From an uncultured Acetatifactor sp. (GTDB taxonomy: Bacteria > Bacillota > Clostridia > Lachnospirales > Lachnospiraceae), in assembly GCA_910588225.1 (NCBI GenBank), contig CAJUQT010000016.1, forward strand, positions 22,243 to 75,608: a stretch of 53,366 bases of DNA, in the 5' to 3' direction. Position numbers and translations under genes: made by a program. Shown here piece by piece: positions 31,912-40,499 of the stretch. The notes below the pieces were generated by a model that was not told the DNA's origin, ran no database searches, and saw nothing but the letters and a program-made list of their open reading frames with translations. The first letter of the stretch is position 1. Each line of letters begins with the position of its first letter.

Positions 31912-34893
31912 ATGAGCAGGATAAGAAAACGGCAGATGATACGAAAGATGCGGAATAACATTGTTGTGCTGGCTGTACTCATTTCCGTGATTATGCTTTG
32001 TACAGGCATTTTGCGCAGTTCATTGCAGGAGAACGCAGACAAGATGGGACTTGCACTGGTAGAAAACTGTTCTTCGGCAGAGGAAAGTAATATAAGGGCC
32101 TGTGAGTCCATACTAACCATCAGTGCCAATTATCTGGAGGAGCGGGAGAAGGATAACATTTCAATAGAAGAACTGCGGGAGGGACTGTATCCTTTTATGA
32201 ACGGCTTGACGGAATTGTATGGTGCGGAAAACATTCAGATATACGGAAAAGCGATCGGCGGAACACAGATGGTGTCAAACATTCCGGAGATTGAAGCCAT
32301 GTGGGACTATGATGTGAAAGAAACGGACTACTATAAGGGGGCAATGGCTGCCAATGGAGAAATCTACATTTCGCCTGCATATACAGATACAGTGACAGGT
32401 CTGCCGGTAGTTACCATGTGCAAGGCTATTCCATCCACGGGAAGTTTTCTGGCCATAGACATGATGTTTTCCTGCTTTGAGATGAATAATTCGAACCTGA
32501 TGCTGCCCACAGATGCATCCTATTACCTGCTGGGCAGAGAAGGAACTCTGATTTATTATAAGACTCTGGCGAATCGGCAATATGAAGAGTGTCAGGAACT
32601 GGTGAACGACTTCATGGAAAAAGTGAATCATGAAGAAGATGAGCATGCGCTGGTGAATGTTACGGCGGCAGACGGAGTGACACGCAATGTGTATTTTCAC
32701 CACATGGACAATGGCTGGATAACCATACTGACCATACCGGAAAGGGAAGTTCTCTCCGGCATGGATACTTTTAATTACATAAGCATTGTACTTGTCCTGC
32801 TGGGTGTTGCACTGGTGATTTTCCAGATAATCCGGGACTATAATCAGGAAAAAAAGAGTCAGAAGCTGGTGGAAGAACGGAATCTGATTGCAGAGCGCAA
32901 TCGCATTTATCAGAATGCCATGAACGGCACGGCGCGGGCCTATCGGGCAATCTATTATATAGATGTGTTGAAGGGGAGATATGAGATGCTCTATCCGCAC
33001 AGGGGTAAGGAATCAGAGTGCGGAGATTATGATAGTGATTTTATGGTAAGCCGCTTTGAAGCCAGGACCGTTGCGGAGGAGCATAAAATTGAAGTTCAGG
33101 AATTTTTTGTGATGTCCAATATTCTGAAACGCCTTGAAACGCAGGAACACATCGAAGTGCAGTATAAAAGGCTGAACGAAGATGACAGGTATGAGTGGTG
33201 TTCCGCAGCGCTTACCATAGCAGAGATGGAGGGCGACAGTCCTTCCGCGCTTACTCTGACGATTCGCAGTATTGACGAGATTATTCACAGGGAGGAGGAA
33301 CAGAAGGAGATTCTGGCTCTGGCTGCCGAGCGCGCGGAGTCTGCAAACCGTGCAAAAAGTGAATTCCTGTCTCAGATGAGCCATGATATTCGGACTCCCA
33401 TGAACGCGATTCTGGGTATGACTGCTGTTGCGGCCATGCATATCGACGAGAAAGAGAGAGTTCTGGACGCGTTGGGGAAGATTACGATTTCCAGTAAACA
33501 CCTTCTGGGTCTGATCAATGAAGTGCTGGACATGAGCCGGATTGAGAGTGGTAAAGTCAGGCTTACAGAAAGCGGATTTAATTTGTCCGATACTATTGAG
33601 AATCTGTTGACTGTGTTTCATTCCCAGATAGAAGCAAAGGGGTTGGAGTTCAGTGTTGGCATTGCGAAGATGGAGCATGAAGATGTGGTTGGAGATGAAC
33701 AGAGACTGCAGCAGATTTTCATGAATATTATGGGAAATGCCGTTAAGTTTACGCCATCTGGAGGCAGAATCAGTATACAGATTGCAGAGAAGCCTTCCCA
33801 TATAACGGGCAGTGGATATTATGAATTTACATTTGAAGATACTGGTATCGGCATGGAACAGGACTATATTCATAAGATTTTTGAGCCTTTTTCCCGGGCG
33901 GCGGATTCCCGCACCGGTAAGATAGAGGGAACAGGGCTGGGTATGTCCATAGCGGTGAACATTGCGCGGATGATGAACGGAGATATCAGGGTAGAGAGTA
34001 CGCTGGGCAAGGGTTCCAGATTTACGGTTACAGTCTATTTGAAACTGAATGATATCACACAGGCGGATATCGATGCATTGACGGCGCTTCCGGTTCTGGT
34101 GGTCGATGACGAGGAGGCGGCCTGTGAAAGTGCCTGTGAGACTTTAAACAGTCTGAATATGAACGCGGAGTATGTGCTTGACGGGAATGCCGCCGTGAAG
34201 CGGATTGTGGAGGCGAGAGCGGACAGGAAAGATTTTGCGGTGGTGATTCTTGACTGGAAAATGCCGGGTAAAGACGGTTTGGCTACGACAAGAGATATCC
34301 GTGATGCGGTGGGGAATGATATTCCGATTATTATTCTATCGGCTTACGACTGGTCCGATATTGAATCGGAAGCGCTGGAAGCAGGTGTGGATGCCTTTAT
34401 TGAGAAGCCGTTATTCAAATCCAGACTGACGAGAGTGCTGAAAGATGTCCTGGGCCTTGGCAGTGAGGAAAAGCAGGCTACGGCGTTGGAAACATTCCGG
34501 CAGCAGGATTTCTCCGGCAGACGGGTTCTCCTTGTGGAAGATAATGAGATTAATATTGAAGTGGCGTCAGAGCTTCTGGATGTGGTGGGGATTCAGGTGG
34601 AGCAGGCATTAAACGGTCAGCTTGGGCTGGACAGTGTGCTGGAGAGCCGGCCGGGTTATTATGATCTGATTTTTATGGATATTCAGATGCCTGTCATGAA
34701 TGGATATGAGGCTGCCAAAGCAATTCGCGCATCCGGCAGGGAAGACCTGGCGAAGATTCCGATTGTTGCGATGACTGCAGATGCCTTTGCAGATGATATC
34801 AGGAAGGCGGAAGAGGCAGGAATGAATGGGCATATTTCCAAGCCGGTGGATATAGAGAAACTGGAGGAAGTTCTGAGGACATGGATTAGGTGA
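31912..34893 (+). CDS. Hybrid sensor histidine kinase with two receiver domains
   Basis: The 993-residue protein has a membrane helix near residues 15-37, an extracellular Cache-like domain of about 240 residues, a second helix near 283-305 and a linker or PAS-like region. A HisKA dimerisation helix follows with the phospho-acceptor in MSHDIRTPMNAILGM. The HATPase domain shows NIMGNAVKFTPSGG, FEDTGIGM and GTGLGMSI. Two receivers come next, VLVVDDEE with Asp in VILDWKMPGKDG, and VLLVEDNEINIEVA with Asp in LIFMDIQMPVMNG. No Hpt domain is attached, so the relay partner must be elsewhere. It diverges from the NEW3/ABC operon across a 184-bp gap, which makes that operon a possible target. Confidence 0.92.
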   Translation: MSRIRKRQMIRKMRNNIVVLAVLISVIMLCTGILRSSLQENADKMGLALVENCSSAEESNIRACESILTISANYLEEREKDNISIEELREGLYPFMNGLTELYGAENIQIYGKAIGGTQMVSNIPEIEAMWDYDVKETDYYKGAMAANGEIYISPAYTDTVTGLPVVTMCKAIPSTGSFLAIDMMFSCFEMNNSNLMLPTDASYYLLGREGTLIYYKTLANRQYEECQELVNDFMEKVNHEEDEHALVNVTAADGVTRNVYFHHMDNGWITILTIPEREVLSGMDTFNYISIVLVLLGVALVIFQIIRDYNQEKKSQKLVEERNLIAERNRIYQNAMNGTARAYRAIYYIDVLKGRYEMLYPHRGKESECGDYDSDFMVSRFEARTVAEEHKIEVQEFFVMSNILKRLETQEHIEVQYKRLNEDDRYEWCSAALTIAEMEGDSPSALTLTIRSIDEIIHREEEQKEILALAAERAESANRAKSEFLSQMSHDIRTPMNAILGMTAVAAMHIDEKERVLDALGKITISSKHLLGLINEVLDMSRIESGKVRLTESGFNLSDTIENLLTVFHSQIEAKGLEFSVGIAKMEHEDVVGDEQRLQQIFMNIMGNAVKFTPSGGRISIQIAEKPSHITGSGYYEFTFEDTGIGMEQDYIHKIFEPFSRAADSRTGKIEGTGLGMSIAVNIARMMNGDIRVESTLGKGSRFTVTVYLKLNDITQADIDALTALPVLVVDDEEAACESACETLNSLNMNAEYVLDGNAAVKRIVEARADRKDFAVVILDWKMPGKDGLATTRDIRDAVGNDIPIIILSAYDWSDIESEALEAGVDAFIEKPLFKSRLTRVLKDVLGLGSEEKQATALETFRQQDFSGRRVLLVEDNEINIEVASELLDVVGIQVEQALNGQLGLDSVLESRPGYYDLIFMDIQMPVMNGYEAAKAIRASGREDLAKIPIVAMTADAFADDIRKAEEAGMNGHISKPVDIEKLEEVLRTWIR

Positions 34894-34898
34894 CGCTG

Positions 34899-35660
34899 AT
34901 GATTGAGTTAAAAGACACCGGAAAAGCGGCCCCATTGTTTGAAGGATGGCAGGAGACTCTGATATGGTCCTGCCTTCAGGGGGTAATGGGGAAAATATAT
35001 GCAGATTCTGCACAAATGCCGGCTGCCGCTGCAGCAGTGCTGGGAGATTTCTGCTTTTTTGCAGGGAAAGCCAACAGAGAACTGGTTAACCATGAGAGAA
35101 TGTGGGAGCACAGGGACTTCCTGATTCTGGTTCCGGGGAATACAGAATGGGAAAATCTGATTGAAGAGTGCTGCGGAAAGCGGGCAAAAAAGGTAGTCAG
35201 ATATGCTATTAAGAAAGAACCGGACATATTTGACAGGAAGAAATTGCAGGAGATGGCAGACGCACTGCAGAATGGATATGAACTGAAAATGATGGATGAG
35301 GTGTTGTTTGACCGTTGCAGGGAGATTGCATGGTGCAGGGATTGGGTGGCACAGTATGACAGTTATGAGCTGTATCGGAGGTATGGCCTTGGGGCAGTGA
35401 TTCTGAAGGATGGACATCCGGTTTCCGGGGCTTCCTCTTATTCCGGTTATCAGGGAGGAATTGAGATTGAGATTGATACTCGGGAGGATTACCGCAGAAA
35501 AGGACTTGCCACTGTCTGCGGAGCGAAGCTGATTCTGGAATGTCTGGACAGAGGCTGGTATCCCAGCTGGGATGCGCAGAATAAGTGGTCTGTGGCGCTG
35601 GCCCAAAAGCTGGGGTATCATTATGACCGCGAATATACGGCTTATGAGGTTGTACGGTGA
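34899..35660 (+). CDS. GNAT family acetyltransferase (GNAT_acetyltr_2-like)
   Basis: The 253-residue protein has an N-terminal domain of about 120 residues with WSCLQGVMGKIYAD and a C-terminal GNAT core. The core includes SYSGYQGGIEIEIDTREDYRRKGLATV, carrying the acetyl-CoA loop, and the closing WDAQNKWSVALAQKLGY. This matches the clostridial GNAT_acetyltr_2 group of unknown substrate. ATG 34899 follows AGGTGA by five bases. The gene starts five bases after the kinase stop, so the two are probably co-transcribed. Confidence 0.78.
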   Translation: MIELKDTGKAAPLFEGWQETLIWSCLQGVMGKIYADSAQMPAAAAAVLGDFCFFAGKANRELVNHERMWEHRDFLILVPGNTEWENLIEECCGKRAKKVVRYAIKKEPDIFDRKKLQEMADALQNGYELKMMDEVLFDRCREIAWCRDWVAQYDSYELYRRYGLGAVILKDGHPVSGASSYSGYQGGIEIEIDTREDYRRKGLATVCGAKLILECLDRGWYPSWDAQNKWSVALAQKLGYHYDREYTAYEVVR

Positions 35661-35717
35661 ACTTCCTCATGGTATAACATGCACATATCCAGGCAGAAAA
35701 CGGCCGAATGGCCATTC

Positions 35718-35746
35718 ATCCCATGTGCGGGCTGTGCACATGGGAT
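35718..35746. terminator. Hairpin after the GNAT gene
   Basis: ATCCCATGTGC (35718-35728) and GCACATGGGAT (35736-35746) are perfect 11-bp arms with a 7-nt loop. There is no T-tract, so factor-independent termination is uncertain. The hairpin ends 58 bp before the WYL regulator gene, and an operator role for that regulator is an alternative. Confidence 0.5.
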
Positions 35747-35803
35747 ATTGTGTTACCAGGGAAGAAAAGGTAAGGATGAGCAGACTGAGATTGGAGAGCA
35801 GTT

Positions 35804-36724
35804 ATGAAAGTGGACCGTTTGATTGGAATTCTTTCAGTTTTATTACAGAAGGATACCGTTACCGTGCCGTATCTGGCAGAGCGCTTTGAAGTGTCCAGAC
35901 GCACTGTCAACAGGGACATTGAAGCCCTGTGCAAGGCGGGGATTCCCATAGTGACCAGGCAGGGAACAGGCGGCGGCATATCCATTATGGAGAATTATAA
36001 GATAGATAAAACGCTGCTCACAACGACGGAAATGCAGGATATTCTGGCGGGGCTGGGAAGCCTGGACAGCGTCAATGAAACAAAACGCTATGCCCGGCTG
36101 AAGGAGAAGCTTTTTGTGGGGGCCTCTGACTTTACAGAGGAAGATGACACAGAGAGAAAGCCGTCTGTTCTGATTGACCTGTCTTCCTGGTATAAGGATG
36201 CACTGGCCTTTAAAATTGAGCGGATACGAAATGGAATCGACCATTGCAGGGAGCTGGAATTCCTGTATTTTGCGCCCGGAAGCGAGAGTATGAGGAGAAT
36301 TCGGCCGTATTACCTGGTCTTCCGGTGGACAAGCTGGTATGTGTGGGGATGGTGCTGTCTGCGGGAAGACTTTCGGCTGTTCAAGCTGAATCGGATGGAA
36401 AAGCTGAAACTGTGTGAAGAGAGCTTCGAGAAACAGAAAGCAGTGCTGCCGGATTTGGACGATGACAGAATTTTTCCGGGGGAAATCCAGGTAAAAGCAA
36501 TTTTCGATGCAGATTGCAAATGGAAGCTGGTGGAGGAGTATGGGCTGGGATGCTTTGAAGAACAGGAAGATGGCAGGCTGCTTTTCCATGCGGATTACAC
36601 GAATAAGGAAAATCTGATTTCCTGGCTTCTGGCTTTCGGCCATAAGGTCCGGCTATTGGAACCAAAGGAGATTCGGGAGGAAATGCTGGAGATTGTCGAA
36701 AAAATGCAGGGAAATTATCAGTGA
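35804..36724 (+). CDS. YafY-type HTH/WYL transcriptional regulator
   Basis: The 306-residue protein begins with a winged helix-turn-helix of the HTH_11 type (residues about 1-60: RLIGILSVLLQKDTVTVPYL, then RFEVSRRTVNRDIEALCKAG and a GGGISI wing). It continues with a WYL domain (about 140-215, including RIRPYYLVFRWTSWYVWGWC) and a C-terminal WCX-like extension. WYL domains bind ligands, often nucleic acids or nucleotides, and these proteins commonly control DNA-damage, defence or metabolic genes. GGAGAG precedes the ATG. Its targets are not evident; the 11-bp inverted repeat just upstream is a candidate for autoregulation. Confidence 0.88.
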   Translation: MKVDRLIGILSVLLQKDTVTVPYLAERFEVSRRTVNRDIEALCKAGIPIVTRQGTGGGISIMENYKIDKTLLTTTEMQDILAGLGSLDSVNETKRYARLKEKLFVGASDFTEEDDTERKPSVLIDLSSWYKDALAFKIERIRNGIDHCRELEFLYFAPGSESMRRIRPYYLVFRWTSWYVWGWCCLREDFRLFKLNRMEKLKLCEESFEKQKAVLPDLDDDRIFPGEIQVKAIFDADCKWKLVEEYGLGCFEEQEDGRLLFHADYTNKENLISWLLAFGHKVRLLEPKEIREEMLEIVEKMQGNYQ

Positions 36725-36877
36725 CAAAATGGGAGCTATTTATGCGGCACTTTTTATGCAATTACAATATCTGTATGTTACCGTTGTCAGCGTGGATGCA
36801 GAGGCTTTCGGAAGAATAGAAGGAAATATTAACAGGACAGAGCATGGTTTTATAGGAACAGGGGATTGTATAGGAAA

Positions 36878-37597
36878 ATGATAAGAATAGCGGTCTGTGA
36901 TGACGATGAGAGAATGCTCGAACAAACGCTGAAATTATTAAAAAGATACAGGAAAGCTCACCTGGTTACGGATGTGTATACCAGTGGGGAAGCGCTTCTG
37001 GCGGCAGGGAAAACGTATAATATTGTGCTGTTGGACATAGACATGGACGGCTTGAACGGAATAGAGACTGCCCGGCGCATCCGGGAGACGGATAAGGAAG
37101 TGAAGCTGATTTATATCACCAATTACAGCGATTATACGATTTTTGCCTTTAAGGTTCATGCCTTTGCCTATCTGCTGAAGCCTCTGAAGGCAGAGGAATT
37201 GTACGCGCAGCTGGACGAGGCCTGTGCATACGGGCTGGTTATGCCGGAACCTGAGTTGGAATTTCAGGCGAAGGAGGGAATTGTGCATATTGTGCCGTCT
37301 GACATTCTTTGCTTTGAATATCTGAACCGGCAGGTGCTGATGCGCTCCGCAGGGCAGATCTGGCATTTGAAGCGGCGGATTACAGAGCTGGCAGGGGAGA
37401 TGGAAGGCTATGGATTTGCCGTGCCCCACAAAAGCTTTATTGTGAATTTATATGCGGTTCAACGCATTCATGGGTATGATGTCACGTTGACAGACGGAAG
37501 TGTCGTTCCTCTGTCCCAGAAGAAGTCGGCACAGTTCCGCAGAGCATTGAACGAATACCTGGCGGGAGAAAGGGGACGGATGGGATGGAATTCCTGA
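36878..37597 (+). CDS. LytTR-family response regulator (AgrA-like)
   Basis: The 239-residue protein has an N-terminal receiver domain (IAVCDDDERMLEQTL, phospho-acceptor Asp in IVLLDIDMDGLNG, switch lysine in YLLKPLK). A C-terminal LytTR DNA-binding domain follows (FECLN-like start at SDILCFEYLNR, then FAVPHKSFIVNL and the VTLTDGSVVPLSQKK strand). It is of the AgrA/VirR type and should bind direct repeats upstream of target genes. ATG 36878 overlaps by four bases the stop of a 50-codon frame (36729-36881) that has no good ribosome binding site; that frame is only a weak candidate. It overlaps the sensor kinase gene by 13 bases. Confidence 0.88.
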   Translation: MIRIAVCDDDERMLEQTLKLLKRYRKAHLVTDVYTSGEALLAAGKTYNIVLLDIDMDGLNGIETARRIRETDKEVKLIYITNYSDYTIFAFKVHAFAYLLKPLKAEELYAQLDEACAYGLVMPEPELEFQAKEGIVHIVPSDILCFEYLNRQVLMRSAGQIWHLKRRITELAGEMEGYGFAVPHKSFIVNLYAVQRIHGYDVTLTDGSVVPLSQKKSAQFRRALNEYLAGERGRMGWNS

Positions 37598-38877
37598 TTT
37601 ACTTTGGGTTTCCCTGTGTGGGCAGTATTTTTCTGGTTGGCGCCATGTTCTATGGGGCTTATCGAATTGCGGGTCAGAAGGGTATCAGCCGGCGTTCCAT
37701 TGTGATTATTCTGGTATATACGGCGGCAACGGTAGCTTTTTCTCTGCTGGGAAATACATGGGTGAACCTTTCTTTTATGTTCCTGTTTTGTCTGGTGGCC
37801 TGGTGGACATTTGAAAAGCCATGGATTTATTGTCTGTATTATCTGATTCTCTCTGCGGCAGTTTTTCTGACAGATATGTTCATGTCTCTGAGTGTGCAGG
37901 TGTTGTGGCTCACAGGGATTCTGTATCTGAATTCCCGGGATCTGGAATATATTCTGCTGGTGGTAAGTACCAGGATGGCAGAATTTATGGTGATTATGCT
38001 GATTGTTCTGGTAGTGGGCCGAAAGGCAGGACGGCGTATCACCATGAGGCAGGTGATGATATCCGTTTTGCTGCCGTTGTATTCTATCTTCAACATGTAT
38101 TGTATGGTGTATTTAATGCAGATTTTTCCCACCGGGTACAGCATGTTCCTGCTTGGGGTGAATCTGATTCTTCTGATTGGACTGAATATCTATTTCTGTG
38201 TGCTGGTAGAAACGATGAGCGAGAATCACAGGCTGGAGAATGAGAGAAACCTGTATCGCGCCCAGGCCGAAATGCAGCATCGGTATTATGAGCAGGAGGA
38301 ACAGAAGTACGAGGCATCCAGAAAGACAATTCATGATATCAGAAATCATATTCTGGCCATGGAGGCGTTGTACAGTGAGGGAAATCCACAGGAAGCGGCC
38401 GGGTATGCGGGAGATATCCACAGGATGTTGAACCGTTTCCAGCAAAAATATTATACTTCAGAAAAACTGCTGAATATTATCCTGAATGATAAGGCCCGAA
38501 CAATGCGACAGACAGGCATACATGAGGACTTTAAAATAGGAGAGCTGTCTCTGGATTTTATGAAAGATACGGATGTGACGGCATTGTTTGCCAATCTGTT
38601 GGACAATGCTGTGGCAGCTGCTGCGCAGAGCCGGGACGGATATGTGAAATTGCGGGTAAACAGGGTGCGGGAGTTCTTATCTGTTACCGTGGAAAACAGC
38701 TGTGACAGGGAACCGGTGAAGGATGCAGAGCTATTCCGCTCCCGGCGGGTTGGCCATGAAGGACTGGGACTTAAAATTATACGGCAGACCGTTAAGCAGT
38801 ATGGAGGCGACGTGCAGTTTGACTGGAAGGAAGGCGTGTTTATTGTCCGGGTGATGCTGACTGCGGAGGCTTCCTGA
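37585..38877 (+). CDS. GHKL sensor histidine kinase (AgrC-like)
   Basis: The 430-residue protein has six or seven membrane helices in its first 210 residues and no sizeable extracellular domain. A coiled-coil segment with many Glu and Arg follows, then a dimerisation helix containing IHDIRNHI with the phospho-accepting His. The GHKL ATPase domain includes LFANLLDNAVAAA and GLGLKIIRQTVKQYGG. This is the topology of peptide-sensing kinases such as AgrC and VirS. It partners the LytTR regulator encoded directly upstream. No agrB or agrD gene is visible nearby, so the signal is unknown. Confidence 0.88.
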   Translation: MEFLIYFGFPCVGSIFLVGAMFYGAYRIAGQKGISRRSIVIILVYTAATVAFSLLGNTWVNLSFMFLFCLVAWWTFEKPWIYCLYYLILSAAVFLTDMFMSLSVQVLWLTGILYLNSRDLEYILLVVSTRMAEFMVIMLIVLVVGRKAGRRITMRQVMISVLLPLYSIFNMYCMVYLMQIFPTGYSMFLLGVNLILLIGLNIYFCVLVETMSENHRLENERNLYRAQAEMQHRYYEQEEQKYEASRKTIHDIRNHILAMEALYSEGNPQEAAGYAGDIHRMLNRFQQKYYTSEKLLNIILNDKARTMRQTGIHEDFKIGELSLDFMKDTDVTALFANLLDNAVAAAAQSRDGYVKLRVNRVREFLSVTVENSCDREPVKDAELFRSRRVGHEGLGLKIIRQTVKQYGGDVQFDWKEGVFIVRVMLTAEAS

Positions 38878-38898
38878 AGGCAATTCTGTCTCTTAGGA

Positions 38899-38937
38899 GC
38901 AATATGCTGTATCTTAGGTAGGGCATATTGCTTTTTT
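38899..38937 (+). terminator. Intrinsic terminator after the two-component operon
   Basis: GCAATATGC (38899-38907) and GCATATTGC (38923-38931) form a perfect 9-bp stem with a 15-nt loop, followed by TTTTTT. Confidence 0.88.
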
Positions 38938-38980
38938 CACGGGGAAATTCTAAAATAAAGGCATACAAGGAGGTGAAAAC

Positions 38981-39697
38981 ATGCTGCTATTCAGCCTGAT
39001 AATTGGAATGGTAATTTGTTATGGGCTGCCCGTTGCCGGGCTGGTTATTCTCGTACGGAAGAAAAAGGGAACAGGAAAGGCTTTTTGCTGGGGAGCGCTT
39101 GCCTTTGTGGTAAGCCAGCTGCTCATCCGAATTCCGATTTTGCAGCTGGCGCTTCCGCAGTTCACATGGTTTTCCATGCTGCCATTATATCCCTGGGGTT
39201 ATGGCTTGTTCCTGGGGGTGACCGCAGGACTGGCAGAGGAAAGCGCTCGCTGGATTGCCGTAAAATGCTTTCTGAAGGAAAAGCAGTCCTTCGAACATGG
39301 CCTGGCTTTCGGGCTGGGACACGGCGGGATAGAAGCCATGCTGCTGGTGGGACCCAATATGATTGCGGGAGCGGTGATGACCCTTGCAGGGCAGAGTACA
39401 TTATTTCCGGCAGACTGGGGAAGCATATTGACAGCAGGGGCCGAGCGGCTTTTTGCCGTTGCTTTCCATGTGGGGGCTTCTCTGCTGATTATGTACAGTG
39501 TGCGGGAAGGAAAGGCATTGTGGTATTGGATCCTGGCGGTGGTATTGCACACAGTGCTGGATGCAGCGGTGGTGATTCTGCCGAGGATATTTGGCGTGGG
39601 TATTCTGGGAGTAGAGTTCTATGCGGCACTTTGTGGGAGCCTAACGCTGATGCTGGGCATATGGGTTTATTATAGAAAGGGTAAGGATTCCGCATAG
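38981..39697 (+). CDS. YhfC family intramembrane metalloprotease-like protein
   Basis: The 238-residue protein has seven or eight membrane helices. The YhfC signature residues are visible: Glu-Glu in GLAEESARW, a following FGLGHGGIEA with conserved His and Glu, and a late His in VVLHTVLDA. This arrangement resembles CAAX-type intramembrane peptidases, to which YhfC is distantly related. ATG 38981 follows AAGGAGGTG. It starts its own transcript after the terminator of the two-component operon. The proximity to a peptide-sensing kinase may be functional, but that is inference. Confidence 0.8.
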   Translation: MLLFSLIIGMVICYGLPVAGLVILVRKKKGTGKAFCWGALAFVVSQLLIRIPILQLALPQFTWFSMLPLYPWGYGLFLGVTAGLAEESARWIAVKCFLKEKQSFEHGLAFGLGHGGIEAMLLVGPNMIAGAVMTLAGQSTLFPADWGSILTAGAERLFAVAFHVGASLLIMYSVREGKALWYWILAVVLHTVLDAAVVILPRIFGVGILGVEFYAALCGSLTLMLGIWVYYRKGKDSA

Positions 39698-39823
39698 AGC
39701 ACAATTTATTCTGCCTTGCCTGAACAGGCGCAGAGTGTTCGGAATGGGCGGAAATTATAAAAGACAGACGGGAAATAGAAAACAGATTGACAGGTCTGCA
39801 CTGGCGGACAGACAGGAGTGAGT

Positions 39824-40234
39824 ATGAAAAAAGGTATTTGTATGGTAATTATTATGATTCTGGCGGCATTCTGGTTGACGGGCTGCAGCAGTACAAAGCT
39901 GGCAGACGGTTTTGATGAGACAGCGGTAAAAGAGGCTGTGCAGAAGGCGGTGGATCATCTGATTGCCGGAGAATATGAGGAATGTGTGGCAATGATGAGT
40001 CAGGAGGTGCAGGAAACCCTCACTGCGGAGGCTCTGGCTGCCGCAGCAGGAGATATGATGGCTGCGGCAGGAGAATTTCAGGAGTATAAGAGCATTGCCG
40101 TAGTGGGGCAGAAGGATCAGTCCGGGACGGACTGTGCGGTAGCCGTTGCAGTGGCATCTTTTAAGAACAGTAAAATCACATATACCGTAAGCTTCAACGC
40201 TGATATGGAAATTATAGGATTCTATATGAAGTAA
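39824..40234 (+). CDS. DUF3887 lipoprotein
   Basis: The 136-residue protein carries a lipoprotein signal peptide with lipobox LTGC near residues 19-22. One DUF3887 domain follows, with FDETAVKEAVQKAVDHLIAG and the closing YTVSFNADMEIIGFY. The fold is NTF2-like, and the family is often found beside membrane peptidases or hydrolases, as here with YhfC. ATG 39824 is favoured by the ACAGGAG site; a GTG six bases upstream is also open. It should be anchored on the outer face of the membrane. Confidence 0.75.
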   Translation: MKKGICMVIIMILAAFWLTGCSSTKLADGFDETAVKEAVQKAVDHLIAGEYEECVAMMSQEVQETLTAEALAAAAGDMMAAAGEFQEYKSIAVVGQKDQSGTDCAVAVAVASFKNSKITYTVSFNADMEIIGFYMK

Positions 40235-40366
40235 TGGGAAAATCAGCAGTATCAGCCACTATGACCAGAGCGGTTCATGGTGGCTGAACTGTGTTGTAAG
40301 GGTAAATATATAGGAACCAGAGGCCGCTGAGCCGAGAAAAATGTCTAAACGGGTGCTCCCTTCCAC

Positions 40367-40497
40367 CCGATTCTCGATTCCCATACTTACCTTGTGCCGG
40401 TACCGAATGGTACTGACTATGACGGCAAAGTATTGGCGTTTTGCTATTTCCAGGCACACAGGGCCTCGGAGATAGCGGAATATCTGGAGATAAGCCA
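40367..40497 (+). pseudogene. C-terminal winged-helix fragment of a lost gene
   Basis: An open frame without a start codon reads HTYLVPVPNG, KVLAFCYFQAHRASEIAEYL and EIS. This resembles the C-terminal helix-turn-helix of clostridial proteins whose last domain selects promoters or partners. Homology ends at about 40497, precisely where the PARG-like gene on the other strand ends, so the rest was removed by a rearrangement. The parent family is uncertain. Confidence 0.45.
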
Positions 40498-40499
40498 AT

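Noticed and set aside
36729..36881. A 50-codon frame ending in the start codon of the LytTR regulator, considered as a signal peptide precursor
   Set aside because: No ribosome binding site, no AgrD-like cysteine/acidic pattern, and no neighbouring processing gene.
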